Assembly: GCF_001424195.1 (NCBI RefSeq)
Contig: NZ_LMOO01000005.1
Coordinates: 609,646-673,645 of the forward strand
Direction of reading: 5' to 3'
DNA length: 64,000 bases
From: Cellulomonas sp. Leaf334
GTDB taxonomy: Bacteria; Actinomycetota; Actinomycetes; Actinomycetales; Cellulomonadaceae
Positions 1-7,912 of this stretch are shown here, piece after piece (the first letter of the stretch is position 1; the number at the start of each line of letters is the position of its first letter). A program made the translations under genes and the position numbers. A model generated the notes under the pieces. That model made no database searches. It was given only the letters and a program-made list of their open reading frames with translations, and was not told the origin of the DNA.

Positions 1-429
1 CCTCGGTCGGCGGCCGCACGCACCGCTGCGTGGGGGTACCGGGTCGGTTTCGGCGGGCACGGCGAGTGCGGGGTGCTGGGCGGACGGTTCGAGCCTCACG
101 AGTACCCGTACCTCGCGGTCTCGGTGGGGGCGACTGTGGATCTGGGTGCGAAGGGTTCAGGGCGGTTCGCGCCGACGCGTGTCGGGCTGCCGCTGGAGTA
201 CGTCGGCGGCGTCCTGGCCGGAGCGCTGCAGGAGCCGGCCGCCCTGGGCCCCGGAACCCTGACCTTCGACCACGCGGCGGTCCATGACGTCGACAGCTCG
301 TGGGAGGCCTTCCGCGTCCTCGCCATCGGGGTGGTGCGCCTGCTCGCCTTGCCGTCCGACGTCGCGATACCGGGTGACCTGCTCCCACGGTTCGGCGGCT
401 CGTTCCCGGCCGCACCGGGCGACGACTGA
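1..429 (+). CDS. Hypothetical protein, 5' end missing; C-terminal part resembles EF-G domain IV
   Basis: The reading frame is open from the first base to a TGA at 427-429, so the start lies left of the window. The last 60 residues contain GLPLEYVGGVLAG followed by a strand and the motif HDVDSSWEAF. This recalls the H-x-VDSS-x-x-AF signature and preceding helix of domain IV of translation factor EF-G and of ribosomal protection proteins. No GTPase domain is visible in the part present. An internal GTG at 73 could start a 118-residue form. The resemblance is short, so translation-related function is only an inference. The gene converges on the broken immunity gene to its right. Confidence 0.55.
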   Translation, partial: PRSAAARTAAWGYRVGFGGHGECGVLGGRFEPHEYPYLAVSVGATVDLGAKGSGRFAPTRVGLPLEYVGGVLAGALQEPAALGPGTLTFDHAAVHDVDSSWEAFRVLAIGVVRLLALPSDVAIPGDLLPRFGGSFPAAPGDD

Positions 430-454
430 GCCTGAGTCGGCCGACGGTCCGCCG

Positions 455-847
455 TCAGAGGCGGGACCACACGAGCGTGTCCGGGAGTCTCCCGCGAACG
501 AACTGCTGGACGACCAGGCGGGCGGTCTCGAGCGGGACGGCGACGTCGCTGCCGAAGGTCGCGAGTTCATCCATGATCTGCACGTCGACGGTGTCGACCG
601 AGGCGGTTCAGGCGCCCTGCAGGAGGGAGACCGAGCCGGGGGAGTCGAACAGGTGGAGCACCGCCCGGTTTCCCGCGTGGCCCACGGCGAGCATGGGCCA
701 CTCGGCTCCCTTGTGGTGGATCTCCAGGTAGCCGCGGTCGCGACGGTGCAGCTCGTCCATCAGGTCGGACAGCGCGTCCTCACTGAGGGCGCGCGCGACC
801 CCGAGGAACCGCCCGTCCGGCGACGTCGCTGCGACGAGAACCGTCAT
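455..847 (-). pseudogene. Imm1-family immunity protein, interrupted by an in-frame TGA
   Basis: Reading from ATG 847, 79 codons lead to a TGA at 608-610. The same frame then continues for 50 more codons to a TGA at 455-457. Joined, the two parts make about 130 residues, the usual Imm1 length. The second part ends with the pattern typical of Imm1 C-termini: a hydrophobic strand, VPLETARLVVQQF, then G-x-LPDTLVW. Imm1 proteins neutralise polymorphic toxins. No toxin gene lies beside it here, so it would be an orphan immunity gene. No Shine-Dalgarno is visible, but TACCGT sits 7 bases before the ATG, compatible with a leaderless transcript. One base substitution would restore the gene, so a sequencing error cannot be excluded. 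Confidence 0.6.
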
Positions 848-903
848 GAGGAGGACGGTAGCGGGGGTGCGGCGGGGTCGTCCCGCCGCACCCCACAGTC
901 CCC

Positions 904-1773
904 TCAGCGCCAGAGCTCGGTGAGCTGCTCCGCCAAGGCCCGGCCCTGCTCGGCACCGGCTCGCGCGGCGAGCGGGCGCAGCGACACGTCCATCGCGTTG
1001 GCGCCGAACAGGTGCTCGGAGGCGCTGTCCGGGACGATCGTCTCGACGCGGCTGCCGCCCGCGCGGAGGGCGTCGACCTGCGTGGCGAGATGCGTGCCCC
1101 ACTCCGCCGGGTAGAGCGACCGGCCGCCGAGCGGTGACAGGACCAGAACCCGCGCGTAGCCGGCGGCCAGGTCGGCGTTCTCGGCGTTGGCGCGGTAGCC
1201 GCCGTCGATGTACCCCCGGCCGCCGATGGTGTACGCGGAGCCGCCGCCGGCGGTGCTCGCGGCGACGGCGTCGACCAGGTCGACCCCGCTGTGGCGGTCG
1301 AACACGACAGGGTCACCGGTCTGGGCGTCGACGGCCGTGATGAGCACGGTGCGATCCGGCCAGCGCGCACCGGGCAGGCGTGCGGCGACGGTGGTGCGCC
1401 ACTGCGCCTGCCAGGAGCCGTCCTGCCTGGCGAGTGCCGCCGCGCCCATCCTGCGCCGCAGGTCGGCGGCGTCCTCGGAGGAGGCGATGATCGCGCGGAA
1501 CCGTTCGAGGTGGTCCGACACCGCTCGGCCCGGACCGCTGCGTTGCGGCGGTACGGCCGCGAGGGCGGCTGCAAGCAGCTCGGGTGGGGCCGCAGCGGCC
1601 AGCTGGGCCGCGGCTGTGGCGCCGGCCGACGTGCCGATGGTGAGGTCGGCGGTGGTGACGTCCAGGCCGGTGTCGAACAGGCCGGCGACGATGCCGATGA
1701 GCCAGGCGTTGCCGGTGGATCCGCCGCCGCCGAGGACGAGTGCGCGCCGGGGTGAATCGGGTGTGGTGTTCAT
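904..1773 (-). CDS. Patatin-like phospholipase family protein
   Basis: A predicted 289-residue serine acyl hydrolase acting on lipid acyl esters. The glycine-rich oxyanion loop GGGGSTG is at residues 15-21, the nucleophile elbow G-T-S-A-G has Ser49, and the catalytic Asp190 sits in Y-I-D-G-G, so the Ser-Asp dyad of patatins is complete. No signal peptide is seen, which suggests a cytoplasmic or membrane-associated enzyme. The ATG at 1773 is chosen because it follows a GTGAGGCG ribosome-binding stretch; an upstream in-frame ATG at 1857 would add 28 arginine-rich residues with no family match. A very short ORF with a much stronger Shine-Dalgarno lies just upstream on the same strand. The physiological substrate cannot be read from the sequence. 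Confidence 0.9.
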   Translation of the reverse strand: MNTTPDSPRRALVLGGGGSTGNAWLIGIVAGLFDTGLDVTTADLTIGTSAGATAAAQLAAAAPPELLAAALAAVPPQRSGPGRAVSDHLERFRAIIASSEDAADLRRRMGAAALARQDGSWQAQWRTTVAARLPGARWPDRTVLITAVDAQTGDPVVFDRHSGVDLVDAVAASTAGGGSAYTIGGRGYIDGGYRANAENADLAAGYARVLVLSPLGGRSLYPAEWGTHLATQVDALRAGGSRVETIVPDSASEHLFGANAMDVSLRPLAARAGAEQGRALAEQLTELWR

Positions 1774-1819
1774 GGGAGTCGCCTCACGAGAAGTGTCTGG
1801 CGGGCGCTCCCGGCGGCGA

Positions 1820-1876
1820 CTAGCTGAGTCGCGCGACCGTGGACTGCGCAGGAGCACCCGGTACGGAAACGTTCAT
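1820..1876 (-). CDS. Possible 18-residue leader peptide upstream of the patatin gene
   Basis: An ATG at 1876 opens an 18-codon ORF (MNVSVPGAPAQSTVARLS) ending in TAG, 46 bases before the patatin start. What makes it notable is its ribosome-binding site, not its sequence. It may be a translated leader affecting patatin expression, or the remnant of a displaced gene start: both this ORF and patatin begin ATG-AAC. No homology was recognised. Confidence 0.4.
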   Translation of the reverse strand: MNVSVPGAPAQSTVARLS

Positions 1877-1881
1877 GGGTG

Positions 1882-1890
1882 TCACCTCCT
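1882..1890 (-). promoter_or_regulatory. Very strong Shine-Dalgarno of the short upstream ORF
   Basis: On the minus strand the bases read AGGAGGTGA, a 9-base match to the anti-Shine-Dalgarno end of 16S rRNA, 5 bases before ATG 1876. It is far stronger than the site in front of the downstream patatin gene. Confidence 0.6.
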
Positions 1891-1968
1891 ACGTCGGACG
1901 GGTCGAGATCACGGGAACGATCGCACACCGTCGACACGGCTCACAACCGATATTGCCGACGTGCCACG

Positions 1969-3183
1969 TCACCGCCGATGGAGCTGCTGGCCGTAGGCGT
2001 CGAGCACGCCGAGAACGCCGGCGTGAACCCACACGCGGTTGCGGTGGAGGCCGGTCCTCTCGACGAGCACACCCGCCTCTCCCAGCTGGCGGAGGGCTCG
2101 CTGTGCGGTGGTGTCGTTCAGTCCGAGGCGCTCCGTCAGGAACCGGGAGTTCATGACCGGGTGAGCGACCAGGTGCGGCACGACGTTCCACGCAGCCGCC
2201 TGGGGGCGCAGACCCGCGAGCCTGGCTCGGGCGTCCTCGATCTGCGCCGCGAGGTCGTCGACGAGCGTCGCCCCTGTCGTCGCAGCGAACCTGCTCGCCG
2301 CGGTGAACTGCTCGACGATCGGTCGCGCGTCGCCGCGTCGATACGCGGTCAGGGCGCCGAAGTAGGCCTCGGTGTCGGTGAGCAGTCCCGCCGACACGGG
2401 GGCGGTGGTGTGCCGCATGACGCCCTTGCCCCGGAGGAGCGCGTGGACGAGCGCCCGGCCGGTCCGGCCGTTGCCGTCGGAGAAAGGGTGGATGGTCTCG
2501 AACTGGGCGTGGGCGACGCTGGCCTGGACCAGGACGGGCAGGTCGTCGCGACGTAGGAAGGTCACCAGGTCGGCCATCGCGCTCGGCACCTGGTCGGCCT
2601 GCGGTGCGACGTGCGACGCACCGCGAGGCGTGATGCGGCTGGTGCCGACCCACACGAGTCCGTCGCGGTACGTGCCGGCGTGCTCCTCCCAGCCTCGTTG
2701 GCCGAGCATCAGGGCTCGGTGCATGGCGAGGATCGCGTGCTGGTCGAGCTTGTCGGCGAGGTCGAGGGCGGCTTCCATCGCTCGGACGTTGGCGACGACG
2801 GCCTTCGCGTTCTCGCTCGTCGACTGGTCCAGCTCGGCCATCGCGAGCTGTCGAGCGCCGACGGTCAGGTTCTCGATCTGCGACGACGACGCCGACTCGG
2901 TGCGCAGCAGGATCGACGACATCGGGCCGAGGACAGGGCTGTCGACGCCGAGCTTGGCGGCTGCGTACGAGTCGAAGCGGGACAGCGCGCTGGCGGCTTC
3001 CTCGACGTCCGCGGCAAGGTCGGACGGGAGTACTGGGCTGAGGGCCGCGATGCTGGCGGGCACGGTCGACTCATAGGGCCCGGAGGCGGAGGCCAGCTGG
3101 GAACGTGACGCCATCCCGTCGTTCTCGGCCAACCACCGGTGCGTCTGCACGGTGATCGGATCCACGGCGAGTTCTGTTGGCAT
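1969..3183 (-). CDS. Fic family protein (AMPylase-type fold) with C-terminal winged helix
   Basis: A 404-residue protein. The Fic core motif HPFSDGNGRTGR is complete at residues 232-243, with catalytic His232, so nucleotidyl transfer from ATP to a protein hydroxyl is the expected chemistry. The segment S-S-Q-I-E-N at 100-105 matches the class II inhibitory helix pattern (S/T)xxxE(N/G), implying intramolecular autoinhibition. The last 90 residues look like a winged-helix domain, as in Fic proteins of the DUF4172-HTH layout. The ATG at 3183 is 8 bases from a perfect 33-bp palindrome, so the protein may control its own promoter. The gene lies downstream of, but probably transcribed separately from, the HD/methyltransferase operon. 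The target protein is unknown. Confidence 0.9.
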   Translation of the reverse strand: MPTELAVDPITVQTHRWLAENDGMASRSQLASASGPYESTVPASIAALSPVLPSDLAADVEEAASALSRFDSYAAAKLGVDSPVLGPMSSILLRTESASSSQIENLTVGARQLAMAELDQSTSENAKAVVANVRAMEAALDLADKLDQHAILAMHRALMLGQRGWEEHAGTYRDGLVWVGTSRITPRGASHVAPQADQVPSAMADLVTFLRRDDLPVLVQASVAHAQFETIHPFSDGNGRTGRALVHALLRGKGVMRHTTAPVSAGLLTDTEAYFGALTAYRRGDARPIVEQFTAASRFAATTGATLVDDLAAQIEDARARLAGLRPQAAAWNVVPHLVAHPVMNSRFLTERLGLNDTTAQRALRQLGEAGVLVERTGLHRNRVWVHAGVLGVLDAYGQQLHRR

Positions 3184-3191
3184 ATCTGCAT

Positions 3192-3224
3192 CTTACTTAC
3201 AGTTTTGCCAAAACTGTAAGTAAG
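3192..3224. promoter_or_regulatory. Perfect 16-bp inverted repeat, probable operator of the fic gene
   Basis: Arm CTTACTTACAGTTTTG (3192-3207), one-base spacer, arm CAAAACTGTAAGTAAG (3209-3224). It is strikingly AT-rich for this DNA. On the minus strand TTACAG and TAAGAT with an 18-base spacer could be the -35 and -10, placing the start point close to the fic ATG (a leaderless mRNA) with the operator over the promoter. The near-zero loop argues against a terminator. Confidence 0.75.
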
Positions 3225-3233
3225 GATACCGCG

Positions 3234-4568
3234 TCAGCGTCGCCGAGCAGTGAGCGTGAACGTCGCCGGGAGGCGTTCCGGGCGGTCGCGCAGGCGGTAC
3301 TCGTTGACGTCCTCGTCGAGAACCATGAGACCGGGCAGCGCGTCCCACGGAACACTGTCGTGCTCGGTCAGCGACGTCAGCTCGAGGCCCGCGTCGAGCA
3401 GGGCGGTGACGATCTCGCCGAGCCCGTGGTTCCACTCCATCGACCGCGGCTGCTCGACCTTGTCCGCTCCTCCGTAGGTGTAGTCGTCGCTCCAGACCAG
3501 GGGATCGGTCTGCTCGAAGTACGGGAGCTCGAGCGCGGGAGTGAGCGCCTGCGGTCCGGTGATCCAGTGCTGCTGCTCGCGATCCTCATGCTCGGCGCCG
3601 ACCGTCATGGCAAGCGTCGCGAGCAGCACCGGGTGGCCGTCGCGGATGAACAGGCGCCCGCCGGGGCGCAGCAGGGTCGCGACGGTCTCGGCCCAGCGGC
3701 GGATGCTCGGCAACCAGCAGATGGCTCCGATACCGGTGTAGACGAGGTCGAAGCGTCGGCCGTCGAGCGCCTCCGGCGCCGCGTAGACGTCGGACTGGAC
3801 GTACTCGATCGGCTCGCCGGCGCGCGTCGCCAGGCTCCGTGCCGTGTCGAGGGACGCCCCCGACAAGTCGACGCCCGTCACGCGCGCGCCCAGCCGGGCG
3901 AGGCTCAGGGTGTCAGTGCCGAGGTGGCACTGCAGGTGGACGACGTCGAGGCCGGCGACGTCCCCGAGCCGAGGGCGGTCGAACTCGACGACGGCCGACA
4001 GACGGTCCGGGTCGGCGAGGAGCTCGTCGATCCCGTAGCTCTGCGCATGGACGGCCGCGCGGCTGTCCCAGTTGGTGCGATTGAGGTCCAGGTACTCGTC
4101 GGCGGGCACCTGTCGGACGCTAGCAGCGTGCGCGAAGGCCTCCAGCAGCTCGCGGCTGCGGCGGTACTTCTCCCGCAAGCGGTCGGCAAGGTCCGGCGGT
4201 AGGAGCGCGAGCCGCTGCGGATCGGAGTTGTCGTCGAGGTCGGCATGCTTGACGACGATCGCAAGGCGATGCTCGGCGACCCTGCGCATGCTCTCGTCCA
4301 GGGTCTCGCCTGGCCGCTTGCTCAGAGCCTCCACGGCATCGACGACGGCCGCCGGGCAGCCGAGAGCCAGCAGGTCCGCCGCGGTCACCGGCGTGTCCTC
4401 GATGACGTCATGCAGCACGGCGACCATGCGCGCGTCGTCCCCGTCCACGCGCGCCATCACCCGGAGCGGGTGCCCGATGTACGCGGCACCGGCCTTGTCG
4501 GTCTGCCCGTCGTGCGCCGCCGTCGCGAGCGCCACCGCTGCATCGAGATCGAACACCGGCTCGCTCAC
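3234..4568 (-). CDS. Fusion of a RelA/SpoT-type HD hydrolase domain and a class I methyltransferase
   Basis: A 444-residue two-domain protein. Residues 8-145 form an HD domain of the small (p)ppGpp-hydrolase type: A-H19-D-G-Q, I-G-H33-P and L-H53-D54-V-I-E-D-T bind the metal in that family, and a later K-H-A-D segment matches the fourth ligand region. From about residue 160 a complete SAM-dependent methyltransferase follows, with motif I VVHLQCHLGTDTLSLA, an acidic strand end GVDLS, and LLRPGGRLF after the fourth strand. Each half resembles proteins normally encoded alone. The start is GTG 4568, overlapping the stop of the preceding short ORF by 4 bases. Its substrates are unknown, and whether both halves are active cannot be judged by eye. 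Confidence 0.8.
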   Translation of the reverse strand: MSEPVFDLDAAVALATAAHDGQTDKAGAAYIGHPLRVMARVDGDDARMVAVLHDVIEDTPVTAADLLALGCPAAVVDAVEALSKRPGETLDESMRRVAEHRLAIVVKHADLDDNSDPQRLALLPPDLADRLREKYRRSRELLEAFAHAASVRQVPADEYLDLNRTNWDSRAAVHAQSYGIDELLADPDRLSAVVEFDRPRLGDVAGLDVVHLQCHLGTDTLSLARLGARVTGVDLSGASLDTARSLATRAGEPIEYVQSDVYAAPEALDGRRFDLVYTGIGAICWLPSIRRWAETVATLLRPGGRLFIRDGHPVLLATLAMTVGAEHEDREQQHWITGPQALTPALELPYFEQTDPLVWSDDYTYGGADKVEQPRSMEWNHGLGEIVTALLDAGLELTSLTEHDSVPWDALPGLMVLDEDVNEYRLRDRPERLPATFTLTARRR

Positions 4569-4669
4569 GCGCGACCTCCCTCGCTCGAACGGCGGGCTGC
4601 GATCCGTCGCTCGAAGTCCAGCGCTGCGGTGGCGCTGATCGGTTCAACCTCGTGCTCGTACATGGTCAT
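4565..4669 (-). CDS. Short hypothetical protein in a coupled operon
   Basis: A 34-residue ORF (ATG 4669 to TGA 4565), rich in Glu and Arg, with no recognised domain. The main support is its packing: its start overlaps the stop of the upstream 73-codon ORF by 4 bases, and its stop overlaps the GTG of the HD/methyltransferase gene by 4 bases. This is the layout of translationally coupled genes. It could be a small accessory protein or only a coupling ORF. Confidence 0.4.
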   Translation of the reverse strand: MTMYEHEVEPISATAALDFERRIAARRSSEGGRA

Positions 4670-4887
4670 CCGGCCCGTCCGCGTCTCTCCTTGATGAACA
4701 GCCAGCGCGCCGTCTGGAGGTCGCTGACCAACTCGAACCCTGGGTCGTGCAAGCTGCATCGAGGAGAGGATGCCAGGAGTGCGAGGCGCGCTCGTCGCGT
4801 GCTCACCGTCGCATCCGGGTGCTCGGCGGTAGGCTCCCAGTGCTCGGGCGATGACGTCGAGCCATGACCGTGCCCCGCGGTGTTCAT
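4666..4887 (-). CDS. Short hypothetical protein, first gene of the HD/methyltransferase operon
   Basis: A 73-residue ORF from ATG 4887. The N-terminal 24 residues are low complexity (His, Gly, Ser, Glu). The rest, starting near V-S-T-R-R-A-R-L, looks folded and ends L-V-S-D-L-Q-T-A-R-W-L-F-I-K-E-R-R. An internal GTG at the V-S-T-R position would give a 46-residue form with only the better-looking part. No family was recognised. The 4-base overlap with the next ORF suggests co-translation with the downstream genes. Confidence 0.4.
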   Translation of the reverse strand: MNTAGHGHGSTSSPEHWEPTAEHPDATVSTRRARLALLASSPRCSLHDPGFELVSDLQTARWLFIKERRGRAG

Positions 4888-5038
4888 GAGGAAGCCCGAC
4901 GGCGTCGGTGCCAGCCTGTACGGCTCGCAGGCGGGGACGCTGCGCGGAGGTCGGTTCGAGCGCCCAGGCTCGGGCTCCTTGGGACTCGGTCGGTGGTGCC
5001 CGACGTGTCACGCCGCAGGTGCGGTGCGGATGCTGCGA

Positions 5039-5044
5039 AGGAGG
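5039..5044 (+). promoter_or_regulatory. Shine-Dalgarno that fixes the start of the SNF2-family gene
   Basis: AGGAGG lies 4 bases before GTG 5049. The open frame extends back to 4908, but those 47 codons are Arg/Cys/Gly-rich and match nothing. Confidence 0.8.
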
Positions 5045-5048
5045 AGAT

Positions 5049-7199
5049 GTGGCCCGAGGAGGCCAGCGCGGGTCCGGTCGCGCGCGCACGAATCCTGGCG
5101 CCCAGCGCAACCGCACGCAGCGTCCGACCGAGCAGGGGATCATCCCGGTGCTCGCGGAGGTCGCCGCGGAGGTCGACCGCGCGGTGCAGCGCCCGCCCGT
5201 GCGCCCGGCGGTGCGGACGAAGTTCCAGGTCGTGGCGCTGCTCGTGCGCGAGGAGCGGGCGCGGGTCAAGGCCGACGTCGCGCTGGGGGAGTCGGGTCGC
5301 GCCAAGCAGCTGAAGAGGCTCGACGGGGTCGCGACGCAGCTGGCCAAGACCGCTGCGCGGGACACGTCGCTGCTCCAGCTGCTCGCCGAGGACGCGCGGG
5401 TCTCCGACGCGGCGCTCGCGTACAAGGCGAACCTGATGCGAGCAGGCGGGCTGGAGCCGCCGGAGACGCCCGCGCCGGTCGTCGAGAAGGTCGCGCCGAC
5501 GCAGGCCCCCACGACCCGGGTGGTGCCTCGCTCGGTGATCTCCCGCCAGCTGGCGAACCCGTTCCTGGCTCCGGACTACGAGGCCGCGGCCGAGCGGACC
5601 GCGACGCGGGCGCGCCGGCTGGCCGGCTGGGAGCTGCTCGACCCGCTGTTCAACTCCTTCGAGCGCGCTGCCACGGGTTCACCGGCCTGCATGTCGCTGC
5701 CGCCGGCGCGCCCGGTCCCGGTGCCCGCCGGACGCGAGCTGATGCCGCACCAGGCCCAGGTCGTCGCGGCGACGATCACCGGACACCGCACGTTCCTGCT
5801 CGCCGACGAGCCGGGGCTCGGCAAGACCGCGCAGGCGTTGCTCGCCGCGCAGGCGGCCGACGCGTACCCGCTGCTGGTCGTGGTGCCGAACGTCGTGAAG
5901 ACGAACTGGGCGCACGAGGTCGGGCTGTGGACCCCGTTCCGACGGTCCACCGTCGTCCACGGCGACGGTGACCGCATGGACGGGTTCGCGGACGTCGTCA
6001 TCGTGAACTACGAGCTCCTCGACCGGCACGTCGGCTGGCTCGGCGACCACGGCTTCCGCGGCATGGTCGTCGACGAGGCGCACTTCATCAAGAACAAGAC
6101 CTCGCAGCGGTCGCAGCACGTCCTCGCGCTCTCCGAGCGGATCCGCGCCCGCGTCGCGCGGCCGCTGCTGATGGCGCTCACCGGCACCCCGCTCATCAAC
6201 GACATCGAGGACTTCCGGGCGATCTGGCAGTTCCTCGGCTGGATCGACGACGAGAAGCCGCTGGGACCGCTCATGGCCGCCCTGGAGGACACGGGGCTCA
6301 CCCCGGCTGACCAGGGGTTCTACGCCGCCGCGCGGGCCAGCGTGATCGACATGGGCATCGTGCGTCGCCGCAAGGTCGACGTGGTCGCCGACATCCCCGC
6401 CCGCCGCGTCGCGGACCTCCCGGTCGAGCTCGACGGTGCGGCCGGCCGCTCGATCCGGGCGGCGGAGACCGCGCTCGCGGCCCGGTTGGTCGCGCGGTAC
6501 CGGTCGGCCGTGGACGTGCGTTCCGGTGGCGCCGGCGAGGACGACCTCGACCTCGACCTCGCCCGACGGGTGGCGGCGGCGGAGCTGAAGGACTCGAGCT
6601 CGAAGGCCGGCGGCGAGAACGTGTTCACGATGGTCCGTCGGATCGGTCAGGCCAAGGCCGGGCTGGCCGCCGACTACGCCGCCCAGCTGGCCCGCAACGT
6701 CGGCAAGGTCGTGTTCTTCGCGAAGCACATCGACGTGATGGACCAGGCAGAGCAGATGTTCGCGGACCGTGGCATCCGGTACGCGTCGATCCGAGGCGAG
6801 CAGACGACCAGGGTCCGCAACAAGAACGTCGCCGCGTTCGTCGACGACCCCGAGGTGTCGATCGTCGTGTGCTCGCTGACAGCAGCGGGTGTCGGGCTGA
6901 ACCTGCAGGTCGCCTCCAACCTGGTGCTGGCCGAGCTGTCCTGGACCTACGCCGAGCAGACCCAGGCCATCGACCGCATCCACCGCATCGGTCAGGACCA
7001 GCCCGTCACCGCGTGGCGGGTCATCGCCGCGCAGACCATCGACGCCCGGATCGCCGAGCTCATCGACAGCAAGTCGGGTCTCGCCGCCCGGGCGCTGGAC
7101 GGCGCGGGCGACGAGGACGAGACGTCGTCGACGGATGTGCAGCTCGACGCCCTGGTCGGGCTCCTCACCGACGCGCTCGCCGCCGAGGGCGTGAGCTGA
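5049..7199 (+). CDS. SNF2-family DEAD/DEAH-box ATPase
   Basis: A 716-residue SWI2/SNF2-type DNA translocase. Walker A is D-E-P-G-L-G-K-T near residue 256, the DEAH box V-V-D-E-A-H is near 341, S-A-T-type motif III appears as L-T-G-T-P near 378, and the C-terminal helicase lobe ends with Q-A-I-D-R-I-H-R-I-G-Q near 643, the SNF2 motif VI. The first 200 residues are helical and charged with no recognised domain. The annealing-helicase/SMARCAL1-like class is the nearest general match. It stands alone on its strand between the HD operon and a toxin-antitoxin pair. A role in DNA repair, fork remodelling or phage defence is possible, but no partner gene supports one of these specifically. Confidence 0.88.
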   Translation: MARGGQRGSGRARTNPGAQRNRTQRPTEQGIIPVLAEVAAEVDRAVQRPPVRPAVRTKFQVVALLVREERARVKADVALGESGRAKQLKRLDGVATQLAKTAARDTSLLQLLAEDARVSDAALAYKANLMRAGGLEPPETPAPVVEKVAPTQAPTTRVVPRSVISRQLANPFLAPDYEAAAERTATRARRLAGWELLDPLFNSFERAATGSPACMSLPPARPVPVPAGRELMPHQAQVVAATITGHRTFLLADEPGLGKTAQALLAAQAADAYPLLVVVPNVVKTNWAHEVGLWTPFRRSTVVHGDGDRMDGFADVVIVNYELLDRHVGWLGDHGFRGMVVDEAHFIKNKTSQRSQHVLALSERIRARVARPLLMALTGTPLINDIEDFRAIWQFLGWIDDEKPLGPLMAALEDTGLTPADQGFYAAARASVIDMGIVRRRKVDVVADIPARRVADLPVELDGAAGRSIRAAETALAARLVARYRSAVDVRSGGAGEDDLDLDLARRVAAAELKDSSSKAGGENVFTMVRRIGQAKAGLAADYAAQLARNVGKVVFFAKHIDVMDQAEQMFADRGIRYASIRGEQTTRVRNKNVAAFVDDPEVSIVVCSLTAAGVGLNLQVASNLVLAELSWTYAEQTQAIDRIHRIGQDQPVTAWRVIAAQTIDARIAELIDSKSGLAARALDGAGDEDETSSTDVQLDALVGLLTDALAAEGVS

Positions 7200-7241
7200 G
7201 CGGGCTCGTGCGCGCGCTTGCACACTGCTAGCATCCCATCC

Positions 7242-7469
7242 ATGACCACGCTCTACATCCGGGATGTGTCCGACGACGTGGCAACGACGCTGAAGGAACG
7301 TGCCGCTGCGGCAGGTATGTCGCTCTCGGCGTACGTGAACACCGAGCTGGCGAAGATTGCCGCCCGCCCGACCAATGCGCAGGTTGCCGCGCGGCTCCGG
7401 GCACGCGACCGATCCAGCGGGCCGACCACCGACGAGATCGTCGCCGCGGTACAGGCCGACCGGCGGTGA
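7242..7469 (+). CDS. Antitoxin of a VapBC/FitAB-type pair, ribbon-helix-helix protein
   Basis: A 75-residue protein. The N-terminus T-T-L-Y-I-R-D-V forms the DNA-binding strand and is followed by a helix, a turn (A-A-A-G-M-S-L-S-A-Y) and a second helix, the Arc/FitA ribbon-helix-helix fold. The charged C-terminal third (R-A-R-D-R-S, D-E-I-V-A-A-V) would bind and inhibit the toxin. The ATG at 7242 is preferred over one 24 bases upstream because the strand normally begins within a few residues of the N-terminus. Its last 4 bases overlap the toxin gene. Such pairs usually repress their own promoter as a complex. Confidence 0.85.
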   Translation: MTTLYIRDVSDDVATTLKERAAAAGMSLSAYVNTELAKIAARPTNAQVAARLRARDRSSGPTTDEIVAAVQADRR

Positions 7470-7858
7470 TCGTGATCGATCCCTCGGCCATGGTCGAGGC
7501 GTTGGTCGGGCGCACCCCGCACGACGATCTTCTGGACGCGCTCGGCGGCCCGCTGAGCGCACCGCACCTCCTGGACGTCGAGGTCGTCTCCGTGCTGCGC
7601 GGCCTGCTGCTCGGCGGCAAGATCACCCAGGAGACCGCCGACGAGGCGCGACTCGACCATTTCGCCTTCACGATCGTGCGTCACGAGCTCGAGCCGCTGG
7701 TCGAGCGCGTGTGGACGCTGCGCCACCAGTTCACCACCTACGACGCGTCGTACCTCGCTCTCGCTGAGGCCCTGGAGTGCCCGTTGTACACCTGCGACTC
7801 CAAGCTGGCTGTTCCAGGGCACCGGGCGGATGTCCGGCTCCTGCTGAGAACACACTGA
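7466..7858 (+). CDS. VapC-type toxin, PIN-domain ribonuclease
   Basis: A 130-residue PIN protein. The first conserved acid is in V-I-D-P-S-A (Asp5), the second is Glu in L-D-V-E-V-V near 37, and later acids are in T-T-Y-D-A-S-Y (near 93) and Y-T-C-D-S-K-L (near 111). Together these match the metal-binding quartet of PIN RNases, which cleave tRNA or rRNA. The start GTG 7466 overlaps the antitoxin stop (GTGA); a second GTG at 7472 is possible. The motif Y-D-A-S-Y-L-A-L-A is typical of VapC. Confidence 0.9.
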   Translation: MIVIDPSAMVEALVGRTPHDDLLDALGGPLSAPHLLDVEVVSVLRGLLLGGKITQETADEARLDHFAFTIVRHELEPLVERVWTLRHQFTTYDASYLALAEALECPLYTCDSKLAVPGHRADVRLLLRTH

Positions 7859-7912
7859 GTGCTGGCCGCAGACGGCGGCCCCGCGTGCCCCCCGACCCGC
7901 CACAATGCGGAC

